From an uncultured Lachnospiraceae bacterium (GTDB taxonomy: Bacteria; Bacillota; Clostridia; Lachnospirales; Lachnospiraceae), in the NCBI GenBank assembly GCA_902781215.1, contig CACZIO010000002.1:32180-96179 (forward strand): 64,000 bases of DNA. Direction: 5' to 3'. A model generated the notes under the pieces. That model saw only the letters and a program-made list of their open reading frames with translations. It did not search any database and had not been told where the DNA came from. Shown one piece after another: positions 43,119-51,048 of this stretch. A program made the position numbers and the translations under genes. The stretch's first letter is position 1, and each line of letters starts with the position of its first letter.

Positions 43119-43486
43119 GACGAATGCCGCTCACAGAAACGGCGGGGTCCCGGAAAGGCGTATGGATGAAAACGCGGGGGAAAACTCCGGCCATGCGCCT
43201 TTTCTTTATTCCGGGTGCTGAACAGATACTGTTTTTGTTCAAAAAATACCCAAAGTACATACCGCTTGTGACGCTTTTTGTGACTCAAACGGTCTTAAAA
43301 CGACTCGAACGGAAGAAAATGCTTGCGTCTTCTGCGCTATAATGAAATTGTCAGAAAAGGCCATGAGAGTAATGACATAGACTCGGTTATTACTTTTCAA
43401 TCGCTTTTTCAGTCGATTGAGTACTCGCATGAGTATTTGCGTAACATTCTCAGTCACATCCCCGGAGAAGGGAAGAGGAGACGGCC
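43119..43486 (+). other. Regulatory region of the SARP/BTAD gene
   Basis: GACTCAAACGG (43282-43292) and GACTCGAACGG (43302-43312) are direct repeats 20 bp apart, ending 25 bases before a TATAAT (43338-43343) that has no good -35. The leader then has TCAATCG...CGATTGA (43397-43420) and ACTC-GCAT-GAGT (43423-43434) hairpins. SARP-type activators bind such direct repeats in place of a -35, so autoregulation by the next gene is plausible. Confidence 0.5.
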
Positions 43487-44722
43487 ATGACAGCCATTGC
43501 AGAAAAGCGCAGCGATGTTTTATACGTCAAGATGCTGGGCGGATTTTCCATGAGCTATAACGGGAAGACGATCGCGGGTTCATCCAAGTCCTCGATCTCC
43601 CAGAATAATGCCCTTCTGCAGATCCTCATCCACGCGAGGGAGAAGGGTGTTACACGCGACCGCCTGGAGGAGCTTCTCTTCGGCGACCGCGACGTCGACA
43701 ATGCGCACCATTCCCTGCGCAGCGTTATTTATAATGCAAAGAAGTATCTCGAGAAGGCAGGACTGCCCAAGGTCAACTACATCGTCTCGGAAAAGGACGT
43801 CTTCTACTGGACGGACGAGATCGAGGTCGTGGAGGACGCCTGCGAGTTCGAGAAGCTCCACCGCGACGCGGAGGCGCAGAGCGATCCGGAGAAACAGCTG
43901 GACAGCTATCTGAAGGCCAGTTATGAGTACGGCGGTGAGTTTCTTCCCATGCAGTCCGGCAATGTCTGGGCAGTGCGCGAGTCCATGCGCTACGAGAAGC
44001 TCTTCGCCGACTGTGTGGAGCACGCCGGCAGTCTGCTGCGTGAGAAGCAGGATTACGAACGCATGAAGGACCTCGGCCAGTACGCGGCAGCGATCGCGCC
44101 GCTGTCTGACTGGGAGTCCCTGACCATGGAGGCTCTGGTCCGCCTGCGCAAATACGACGAGGCAGTCCGCTTCTATGAGTGCACGGTCAATTACTACCTG
44201 GATGAGCTCGGGATCCATCCCTCCGGCAAGATCATGGAGTGGTTCGAGCATCTCGGCAGGGGAATGAGCCACGAGCACACCGTGCTGGAGGACATCAAGG
44301 AGGTCCTGGACAGCGGCGACGGACAGGCCAACGGTGGATATCTGTGCAGCTATCCGGTCTTCCAGGGGATCTACCGGTCCAACAGAAGACTCATCGACAG
44401 GACCGGGACATCCTCCTACCTGATGCTGTGCACGATCCTGGACGGCAAGGGCAATCCGATGAAGAGCGGCAGCGTTCTGGACCGCCTCTCCGAGCGCCTG
44501 GTGGAGAGCACCTGCGCGAGCGTGCGGCGCGGCGACACTGTATGTTCCTACGGCAAGGGACAATGTCTGATCCTCCTGGTCAACACGACCCGGGAGGACT
44601 GCAGCATCGTCCAGCAGAGGATCAACCGCAGCTTTATCGTCGGACGCCAGAGGATCAGCCTGCAGTATGATGTCAGCAGTGTGAATCCGGATGAGCAGGC
44701 CACCTTCCGCAAGAGCAGCTGA
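43487..44722 (+). CDS. SARP/BTAD-type transcriptional regulator
   Basis: A 411-residue regulator. Residues about 10-105 form an OmpR/SARP-like winged helix (YVKMLGGFSMSYNGKTI, then ARE-KGVTRDRLEELLFG and NAHHSLRSVIYNAKKYLEKAGL), followed by a helical bacterial transcriptional activation (BTAD) repeat domain to about 255 (EYGGEFLP, then DEAVRFYECTVNYYLDELGI). The C-terminal 130 residues (YLMLCTILDGKGN through GDTVCSYGKGQCLILL) resemble a degenerate GGDEF-type domain. GAGGAG precedes the ATG. A LytTR regulator and an AgrC-like kinase gene follow on the same strand. The targets are unknown. Confidence 0.82.
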   Translation: MTAIAEKRSDVLYVKMLGGFSMSYNGKTIAGSSKSSISQNNALLQILIHAREKGVTRDRLEELLFGDRDVDNAHHSLRSVIYNAKKYLEKAGLPKVNYIVSEKDVFYWTDEIEVVEDACEFEKLHRDAEAQSDPEKQLDSYLKASYEYGGEFLPMQSGNVWAVRESMRYEKLFADCVEHAGSLLREKQDYERMKDLGQYAAAIAPLSDWESLTMEALVRLRKYDEAVRFYECTVNYYLDELGIHPSGKIMEWFEHLGRGMSHEHTVLEDIKEVLDSGDGQANGGYLCSYPVFQGIYRSNRRLIDRTGTSSYLMLCTILDGKGNPMKSGSVLDRLSERLVESTCASVRRGDTVCSYGKGQCLILLVNTTREDCSIVQQRINRSFIVGRQRISLQYDVSSVNPDEQATFRKSS

Positions 44723-44833
44723 GATAGTCCCAGGCTGCAGGACCGCGGAGTTATGAACAGGTTTCATCGCGTGTTGAGCGGCTGACAGCCGCAAGACCGC
44801 AGGACCGCAATACCATAAGGAGATCGGAACGGC

Positions 44834-45547
44834 ATGCGGGCAGCAATCATCGATGACCGTGAGGACGACCGCGCAGTGCTTTTCAGGGAACTGGATTCCG
44901 TACTGCGCGAAAAGGGATATACGGTTGAGAATATCGACACCTTCACAGGCGGGGAGGAATTCCTGGAGTCCTATGAGAAGGGAAAGTATGACCTGATCTT
45001 TTTTGACATCTATATGGAAGGAATGAACGGGATCCAGGCGGCGTCCGAGGTCCGGAAATCGGACAGGGATGTGCGCCTGGTTTTTGTGACCACCAGCAAT
45101 GATTTTGCGGCCGAGTCCTATTCCCTCAGGGCGGACTATTATCTGCTCAAGCCCTTTGTCCACGACGATATTGTCAAGGCGCTGACCATCATTGACCTGG
45201 CGGACTATGAGAGGCAGAGGGCCGTCACCTTCGCGGACGGGAGCACCTGCCTGCTGCACGATATCCTCTACACGGAGTATTTCAACCACAAGGTCATTGT
45301 CTACCTGAAGGGGGCGCGCAAGAAGAAGGTCCGCGCCAGCCAGGCGGCCATGGAGAAGCTCCTGTGCTCGAATGAGGGCTTTATGACCTGCACCAAGGGG
45401 ATGATCGTGAATCTGGAGTATGTGCGCCGGATCGAGGACGGCATGATCCAGCTGGAGGAGAAGAAACAGGTGCCCGTGAGCCGCCGGAGGATGGCGGACA
45501 TCCGCAGGGCGCATGCGGAATATCTCTTCCGGCAGGTGCGGCAGTGA
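44834..45547 (+). CDS. LytTR-family response regulator
   Basis: A 237-residue response regulator: a receiver domain with IIDDREDD (acidic pocket), the phospho-acceptor aspartate in LIFFDIYMEGMNGI, and the KPF switch lysine, then a C-terminal LytTR DNA-binding domain (about 135-235, with the LCSNEGFMTCTKGMIVNLEYV core). Its kinase is probably the GHKL protein encoded 163 bases downstream behind its own promoter. AAGGAG lies 14 bases before the start. This is the architecture of AgrA/VirR-like peptide-sensing systems, though no signal peptide gene is seen. Confidence 0.92.
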   Translation: MRAAIIDDREDDRAVLFRELDSVLREKGYTVENIDTFTGGEEFLESYEKGKYDLIFFDIYMEGMNGIQAASEVRKSDRDVRLVFVTTSNDFAAESYSLRADYYLLKPFVHDDIVKALTIIDLADYERQRAVTFADGSTCLLHDILYTEYFNHKVIVYLKGARKKKVRASQAAMEKLLCSNEGFMTCTKGMIVNLEYVRRIEDGMIQLEEKKQVPVSRRRMADIRRAHAEYLFRQVRQ

Positions 45548-45569
45548 TCGGAAAGGGAGGCCTTTTTTC

Positions 45570-45588
45570 GACCGGATCGGTCTTTTTT
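45570..45588 (+). terminator. Short terminator after the LytTR gene
   Basis: GACCG, loop GAT, CGGTC, then six T residues, 23 bases past the stop. Confidence 0.7.
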
Positions 45589-45623
45589 GCATATAGAACA
45601 GGCCCGAAGGTGTTTTTCTGCAC

Positions 45624-45652
45624 TTGCGTGAGAAGGTAAATCTCTGTATACT
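45624..45652 (+). promoter_or_regulatory. Predicted promoter of the GHKL kinase gene
   Basis: TTGCGT (45624-45629), 17 bases, TATACT (45647-45652), 59 bases before the start. Confidence 0.65.
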
Positions 45653-45710
45653 GTAGGCAGATTTGTCATGCTGGTTTTAACATCTGTCTATATGTTTTTC
45701 AGGGGGAGCT

Positions 45711-47039
45711 ATGCAGCCATTTTCTTTGATGGAGGCAGCAGTCTATAACCTTCTTAGGGCGATACCGCTGATTATGCTCGCCTTTTATCCCTTCCAGGAT
45801 AAAAGGCGTTTTTCTGCTGAGATCACAGCTTTCATTTATGAGGTGATTCTGGTCGTCTGGCTGGCCCTGAGTCTCTTCAATGCCTTTTTCTACACAGGGA
45901 GCACACTGGTCAGTGCCGGCGTGGAGATCACGGCCTTTATCGTGATCGCGGCCCTCTATGTGTTCGCGCTCAAAGGGCATCCGGGCAAGATGCTCTTTAA
46001 CTGCTTCATGCTGGTCAATGTGGGCTATATGACGACCGTCACCTCCAAGTGTCTGGAAGGCTATCTCTTCCCGCAGATGGTCCTGGACCGCTACCGGTGG
46101 TCGGCCTCCCTGTGCCTGTGCATCGTCTCGCCCCTGATCATGTACCCTGTCTACCGCTTCATGAAATGGGAGAAGGAGAACCTCACCCAGGACATCCAGC
46201 AGACCTATATCTGGCGCTACAGCTGGCTGGTGCCAGTGACCTTTTACCTGATCTGGTCCCACGCCTTCTACGGGAGCGGCAGTCCTGTCACCTGGGCTAT
46301 AAACATCTATAATGTCATTTTCCTGGGTATCGTGAACATGGCCTCCTTCCTGATCTACTATCTGCTCATGCAGATGGTCAAGGACAATGCCAGCTACCTG
46401 AAGCTGCGCGAGGAGAACCACACCATGGCCGTCCAGCTCATGCAGTACGACGACCTCAACCAGCGTATCGCCCTGGCCCGCCAGGGCCGCCACGACCTGC
46501 GCCACCATATCCTGAGCCTGGAGGCCATGGCCAATGAAGGGAATATCGACGGAATCCGCAAATATCTGAAGGAAGTCGGGGAGAAATACCAGCTCGAGGG
46601 CTCCCTTTCCTACTGCAGCAATATGACGGTCAACGCCGTCCTGACCTTCTTTTCCATAGAGGCCCAGAAGGCAGATATCCAGTATGACGTCAGCATCGGC
46701 GTCCCGGAGGACATCAAGATCACCAAGGCGGACCTCAGCATCCTGTTCGGCAATCTGCTGGAGAACGCCGTGGAGGCCTGCCAGCGCCAGACTGCCGGAG
46801 GGCGGCGGATCCAGGTGCGGGGCCAGACGACCCAGAGCACCCTGGCCGTGACCATCGACAACACCTATGAGACAGCGCCCGAGAAGGACCGGCGGGGGAG
46901 GTTCCGCTCCATGAAGCATTCAGGCCCCGGCATCGGGACGGAGTCTGTCAAGAACATCGTTGCCAGATACAACGGCGTCATCAATTTCGAGACCAAGGGG
47001 GACCTCTTCTGTGTCTCGGTCATGCTGTATCTGCACTGA
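45711..47039 (+). CDS. AgrC-like GHKL sensor histidine kinase
   Basis: A 442-residue kinase with six or so hydrophobic N-terminal segments (to about residue 220), then a coiled region and the HPK10-type phosphorylation site RQGRHDLRHHILSLEAMAN. The GHKL ATPase domain has the N box FGNLLENAVEAC near 345 and the G-box region GPGIGTESVKNIVARYNG. It matches AgrC/NatK-type partners of LytTR regulators, here encoded just upstream. The ribosome site is GGGGGAG. The signal is unknown. Confidence 0.9.
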   Translation: MQPFSLMEAAVYNLLRAIPLIMLAFYPFQDKRRFSAEITAFIYEVILVVWLALSLFNAFFYTGSTLVSAGVEITAFIVIAALYVFALKGHPGKMLFNCFMLVNVGYMTTVTSKCLEGYLFPQMVLDRYRWSASLCLCIVSPLIMYPVYRFMKWEKENLTQDIQQTYIWRYSWLVPVTFYLIWSHAFYGSGSPVTWAINIYNVIFLGIVNMASFLIYYLLMQMVKDNASYLKLREENHTMAVQLMQYDDLNQRIALARQGRHDLRHHILSLEAMANEGNIDGIRKYLKEVGEKYQLEGSLSYCSNMTVNAVLTFFSIEAQKADIQYDVSIGVPEDIKITKADLSILFGNLLENAVEACQRQTAGGRRIQVRGQTTQSTLAVTIDNTYETAPEKDRRGRFRSMKHSGPGIGTESVKNIVARYNGVINFETKGDLFCVSVMLYLH

Positions 47040-47091
47040 TCGAGGAAGATACAGCCGGTGCGGCATTCATGAGGATGAGGCCACGATAGAG

Positions 47092-48222
47092 ATGAATGCA
47101 AGAAAAAACAAGACGGGACACGGCCCCTGCATTGGGACCGCCGTAGCCCTGCTCCTCCTGACAGCGGTGCTGATGAGCGGCTGCGTCAGGAAATATACCC
47201 GCGGGGATATCGGATCCTATGCAAAAAAAATCAGCAGAAAGGGGTCTGTGACAGTCTCGGATGGCTACCGGGAGATCCAGGAGGACGAAGAAGGTTATCT
47301 GGACCACCTGTGGACCGTGACCGAGGACGAGAGCGGGATCAAATTCCATGTGCTCGACGACTATTACTGGGCCCTGGAGGAGGTTGAAAACCAGCTCCTT
47401 AACGACTATGCCAGCTGTGTATTCCTGTCTCTTCTGGAGCGGCAGCAGCTGCCCATGGACAACGACCTCTCTCTGAAAAAGACAGAGGATTCCGGCCTGG
47501 TGAAGGCGGAGGTCGTCTGCAGCTTTACCGATGCGGCGGGGTTGGAAAAGTGCTATCAGGAGCTTCTGAGTCTGCGCAAAGCCATTGACGGGGCGGGCTA
47601 TCCGGACCTGGAGGTCCCTTATAAGGTCCAGTACCAGAATCCTCTGCGCGGGGCAGTGGACTATGACATCGACGAGGGCGATACCTCCGGGGACCTGGGG
47701 AGCTTGGATGAAAAAGCGTATGCGCAGATGCGCAGGAACTATCTGACCTGTGCCCTGGACTTCCGCTTCGAGGATGTCCTCGCGCAGTTCTCGCAGGAGG
47801 AGATCCGCGAGGTCGTGGACGCGCCGGAAACGGTCCGGATCTACCGGGCGGAAGGGGCTGACAGCAGTGAGCCCGATTACTACGACGGGGTCATCGGCAG
47901 TCCCAAATATGCCGGGATCAGCTTCGGGACCCTCTATGAGCTGCTCAGCATCGAGGGCAGGAAGCCGGAAGGAAACGCCTGGCACTACAGCTTCAAGGCG
48001 CCGGACGGAGCCCGGATCGAGATCTCCTATGACTTTGACGACCTGAGCGGCTTCAACGACAAACGCGGCAAGCTCCAGAAGGGCTACTACTACCTGCGGG
48101 ACGACCGCAAGGTCCGGATGAGCGCCTATTACGCCAATCATTTTGAGGCGTCCGAGATCGAGGCCCTGACCGGTCTCAAGGTCGGTGAGGACCGGCCTTA
48201 TCTGACAGAGGAAAAAGAGTGA
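47092..48222 (+). CDS. Unrecognised lipoprotein
   Basis: A 376-residue lipoprotein: a signal segment TAVALLLLTAVLMSGC with the lipidated cysteine near residue 31, then about 345 extracellular residues of no recognised family. The sequence is rich in Asp/Glu/Tyr (DYYWALEEVENQLLNDYAS, DYDIDEGDTSGD). The ATG at 47092 has GAGG about 11 bases upstream. It starts 52 bases after the GHKL kinase gene and likely shares its transcript, so a role in sensing or response is possible by position. Confidence 0.72.
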   Translation: MNARKNKTGHGPCIGTAVALLLLTAVLMSGCVRKYTRGDIGSYAKKISRKGSVTVSDGYREIQEDEEGYLDHLWTVTEDESGIKFHVLDDYYWALEEVENQLLNDYASCVFLSLLERQQLPMDNDLSLKKTEDSGLVKAEVVCSFTDAAGLEKCYQELLSLRKAIDGAGYPDLEVPYKVQYQNPLRGAVDYDIDEGDTSGDLGSLDEKAYAQMRRNYLTCALDFRFEDVLAQFSQEEIREVVDAPETVRIYRAEGADSSEPDYYDGVIGSPKYAGISFGTLYELLSIEGRKPEGNAWHYSFKAPDGARIEISYDFDDLSGFNDKRGKLQKGYYYLRDDRKVRMSAYYANHFEASEIEALTGLKVGEDRPYLTEEKE

Positions 48223-48252
48223 AAAATCTTGTTGATACAAGATTTTTCACTC
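48217..48252 (+). terminator. Terminator overlapping the lipoprotein stop
   Basis: GAGTGAAAAATCTTG (48217-48231) and CAAGATTTTTCACTC (48238-48252) form a 15-bp stem that includes the stop codon. Confidence 0.75.
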
Positions 48253-48335
48253 CGGAGGTTTGTGCTGTCGCAATGCTTTTCCGAACAGGACTGCCTGTGT
48301 ATTACTGAATAGCGGAACAACCTGAAATATCTGGG

Positions 48336-48359
48336 GACGGTGCTGAAACCGTCCCCTCT
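48336..48359. repeat. GGGGACGGT...ACCGTCCCC hairpin
   Basis: A 9-bp perfect stem around GCTGAA, followed by TCTTTCG. It shares the GGGACGG core with the elements at 16045, 17780, 55127 and 62282. The remaining sequence to 48551 holds the marR promoter and leader. Confidence 0.65.
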
Positions 48360-48363
48360 TTCG

Positions 48364-48406
48364 TTGACATTAAAACGAAAAGCGGTATAATTATCCCGGT
48401 ATAATT
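48364..48406 (+). promoter_or_regulatory. marR promoter with dyad operator
   Basis: TTGACA (48364-48369), 16 bases, TATAAT (48386-48391). AATTAT-CCCGGT-ATAATT (48389-48406) is a perfect dyad overlapping the -10, and CGGTATAATT occurs twice. This is a typical place for an autoregulating MarR dimer. Confidence 0.65.
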
Positions 48407-48551
48407 GCTACGGTTCCGAACGAGATGGAACCGGATCTTCGGCCTTCCGGATCGACCGGGCCGAATCCTCCGGCTTCCCCTCATGGAGAGACTCATCAGA
48501 GAGCGGAGCCGCGGTCTATGGCAGAAAACATGAAAAGGAGAGTGTGGACAG

Positions 48552-49043
48552 ATGGAGACAGACAGGAACTTCCTGCTGCTCGACCGGTTCCGACAGGTCG
48601 CCAGACTGATGCGGATGGGGTGGACCCCGGATGATATCCCCACCGTAAAGGAAAAGATGATCCGGACCAGTACAGCTTCCTCAGGGGACAGCTGTGTGCG
48701 CCTCTTTAAGCGGGAGATGATCCTGGGCGTCCTGATGCTCAGCGAGGACGGCATGAACCAGAGGGAGATCGCGGAGGAGATGGGCGTCAGTCCGTCCACA
48801 CTCTCCGAGATGATCAACCGGCTGGTGGAGGACGGCTACGTGGAGCGCAAGGCGGATCCCGGGGACCGGCGCGCCAGGCTCCTGAGTCTGACGGAGGCGG
48901 GACGGATCCAGGGACAGGAGATCCTGGAGGAATGCGCCTGTGTCCTCGCCTTTCTCTTCCGGAATCTGGAGGACGGAGACAAGATGGAACTGGTCCGCCT
49001 GCTCGATAAGCTTCTGGGAAGGACGGAGGAGCAGGGGACATAA
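48552..49043 (+). CDS. MarR-family transcriptional regulator
   Basis: A 163-residue winged-helix repressor: MILGVLMLSEDGMNQREIAEEMGVSPSTLSEMINRLVEDGYVERKADPGDRRARLLSLTEAG holds the recognition helix and wing of the MarR fold. AAAAGGAGAG precedes the ATG. It lies ahead of an MFP/RND efflux pair (204 bases to the next start) and probably represses it, itself, or both. Confidence 0.9.
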   Translation: METDRNFLLLDRFRQVARLMRMGWTPDDIPTVKEKMIRTSTASSGDSCVRLFKREMILGVLMLSEDGMNQREIAEEMGVSPSTLSEMINRLVEDGYVERKADPGDRRARLLSLTEAGRIQGQEILEECACVLAFLFRNLEDGDKMELVRLLDKLLGRTEEQGT

Positions 49044-49247
49044 GGCATACTTTTTTTGACGGATCATTCATACGCTGTATAAAAAAGGACGGGGATGCCC
49101 GGACATTCTGTAATTGTTTTGCGCAGAGGCGCGGATTTCATCCGCAGCAGACCAGAGGTCTGCCGGAGTCCTGCGAAAAGCCTGCGGCGCGAAGCAGTAC
49201 GTAGTTTTGATTTACGAGTCAGTAAGCAGGAGGTCATAACCAATATT

Positions 49248-50975
49248 ATGAAAGCAGGAAGACGAATTGCGGGCGTATGCATCGCACTGGCTATGACGGC
49301 ATCGATTTTCGCGGGCTGCAGCAAAAAGGATCAGAAGACAGAGATCCAGGCGACCAAGGTGGAGACGCAGACTGCGGAGCGGGGAAATCTCGACATCACC
49401 GGAACCTATATCGGGACGGTCGCGCCCCACACCTCCGTCAACGTGACGCCCCTGGTAACCGGGACGGTCAAGACCGTCAACGTCAAGGTCGGGGACAAGG
49501 TCAAGGCCGGCGATGTCCTGTGCACCTTTGACGACACGGCGGCGGAGCTCCAGCTCAAGAGCGCGCAGAATGCCGTGGAGAGTGCCCAGGCCGGCAAGGA
49601 GGCCGCCAAGGACCAGATCCACGCCGCCAAAAAGCAGGCGGAGGCCAGCGTCACCTCCATGGAGGGCCAGATCAAGACCCTGCGCGCCCAGAAAAAATCC
49701 TCCGAAAAGCAGCTCGAGCAGGTGAAGGGCAGCCTGGACCAGCTCAAGGCGGCATCGGAGGCGGCTGCAGAGGCCTACGGCGCGGCCAAGGGCAGGTATG
49801 ACGGCGCCAGCCAGCTCTACCTGAGCGCCCAGGCCTTCCTGACTGCCAATCCGGACTGTAAGACAAGCGGGGGGCTGGCTGCGGCAGCGAGCTATGTTGC
49901 GCCCCCGGCGCCTGTGGCGGTGCCCTCGGGAGACAGCACCCAGGCGGCGGCCGTTCCGGAGCCCTCCAAAGAGGAGCAGGCGGCTGTGAAAGCAGCCCTG
50001 GCCAAGAAGGAACAGGCACTGGCACTCCAGAAAGCCCTGGGGGAGATCGGGATCACCGTCGAAAACCTCGACGAGACGAGCATCAACACCCTCAAGGACC
50101 AGATGGAGCAGGCCCAGAAGGCCAGCGAGGCGGCATCGACCGGCTACACGCAGGCGGCGGCTTCCGTCGGCCAGCTGGAGGCCGCGATCGCCCAGGTCAA
50201 GGCCCAGATCGAGGCCCTGGAGGACAATATCGACGCCGCGGAGGACGCGGCCAATGCGGGCGGTGGCACCAAGGCCTATGACGCCCAGATCAAGGCGGCC
50301 CAGACCGGTGTCGAGTCCGCCCAGTACCAGAAGGACCTCTATACGGTGACGGCGCCCATCGGCGGCGTCATTGAGTCGGTCAATGTGACGGCGGACGAGG
50401 TCTCGGCCCAGGGCATGCCCGCCTTTATCATCTCGGACAAGGAGGCGATGGAGGTCTCCTTCTACGTGCCGGAGGAGGTGCGGGACTTTCTGAAAAACGG
50501 TGACGAGGTCAAGGTGGAAGCCTCCGACGGGGAGGTGAAGGGCCGGGTCTCCCTCATCGGGACGGCTGTGGACCAGCAGAAGGGCCTGTTTGAGATCGTC
50601 GCGGAGATCACGGGCGTAACGGACAAGAGCCTGCTCTCCAACACCAGCGTGAGCCTGTCCCTGGTGACCAATTCCGTCAAGGGTGAGATCCTGATTCCCT
50701 TTGACGCGGTCTACTATGACAATGACCAGGCCTATGTCTTCATCGCCAAAAAGGGGTCTGATGCCACGCGCGCGGAGCGCAGGGATGTCAAGACCGGCGT
50801 CTACAACAACGAGCAGATCTCCATCGTGGAGGGCCTGACCGGCGGCGAGGAGGTCATCACCACCTGGGGCGCGGGCCTCAAGGACGGCGCAGTGGTCGAG
50901 ATCCTGCATCCGGCGGCGGAAAATAAGACCGGGAACACGACCGGAAATACAAGCGGAAATAAGACAGCGGAATAA
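49248..50975 (+). CDS. Efflux RND periplasmic-adaptor-like lipoprotein (MFP/HlyD family)
   Basis: A 575-residue membrane fusion protein. It has a lipoprotein signal (ALAMTASIFAGCSKK), a biotinyl-lipoyl half (TGTVKTVNVKVGDKVKAGDVL), a long Ala/Gln/Lys-rich coiled-coil hairpin (about 100-375) interrupted by a Pro/Ala linker near 210-240, the second lipoyl half (YTVTAPIGGVIESVNV), a beta-barrel domain and a terminal low-complexity TGNTTGNTSGNKTAE tail. AGGAGG is about 14 bases before the ATG at 49248. The pair with the RND gene is 73 bases downstream. Because no outer membrane exists in this lineage, it must bridge to the cell surface rather than to a TolC. Confidence 0.9.
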   Translation: MKAGRRIAGVCIALAMTASIFAGCSKKDQKTEIQATKVETQTAERGNLDITGTYIGTVAPHTSVNVTPLVTGTVKTVNVKVGDKVKAGDVLCTFDDTAAELQLKSAQNAVESAQAGKEAAKDQIHAAKKQAEASVTSMEGQIKTLRAQKKSSEKQLEQVKGSLDQLKAASEAAAEAYGAAKGRYDGASQLYLSAQAFLTANPDCKTSGGLAAAASYVAPPAPVAVPSGDSTQAAAVPEPSKEEQAAVKAALAKKEQALALQKALGEIGITVENLDETSINTLKDQMEQAQKASEAASTGYTQAAASVGQLEAAIAQVKAQIEALEDNIDAAEDAANAGGGTKAYDAQIKAAQTGVESAQYQKDLYTVTAPIGGVIESVNVTADEVSAQGMPAFIISDKEAMEVSFYVPEEVRDFLKNGDEVKVEASDGEVKGRVSLIGTAVDQQKGLFEIVAEITGVTDKSLLSNTSVSLSLVTNSVKGEILIPFDAVYYDNDQAYVFIAKKGSDATRAERRDVKTGVYNNEQISIVEGLTGGEEVITTWGAGLKDGAVVEILHPAAENKTGNTTGNTSGNKTAE

Positions 50976-50988
50976 TAAAGCCGCGCGA

Positions 50989-51016
50989 TGCCTGCGCACT
51001 GACGTGCTCCGGCATG
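50989..51016. repeat. Small intergenic hairpin repeat, copy C
   Basis: ATGCCTGCGCAC, TGAC, GTGCTCCGGCAT: the copy with the longest stem, 33 bases before the RND gene. Confidence 0.6.
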
Positions 51017-51048
51017 GTCAGAGAAGCATGCGATAAAAGGATTTTTCT

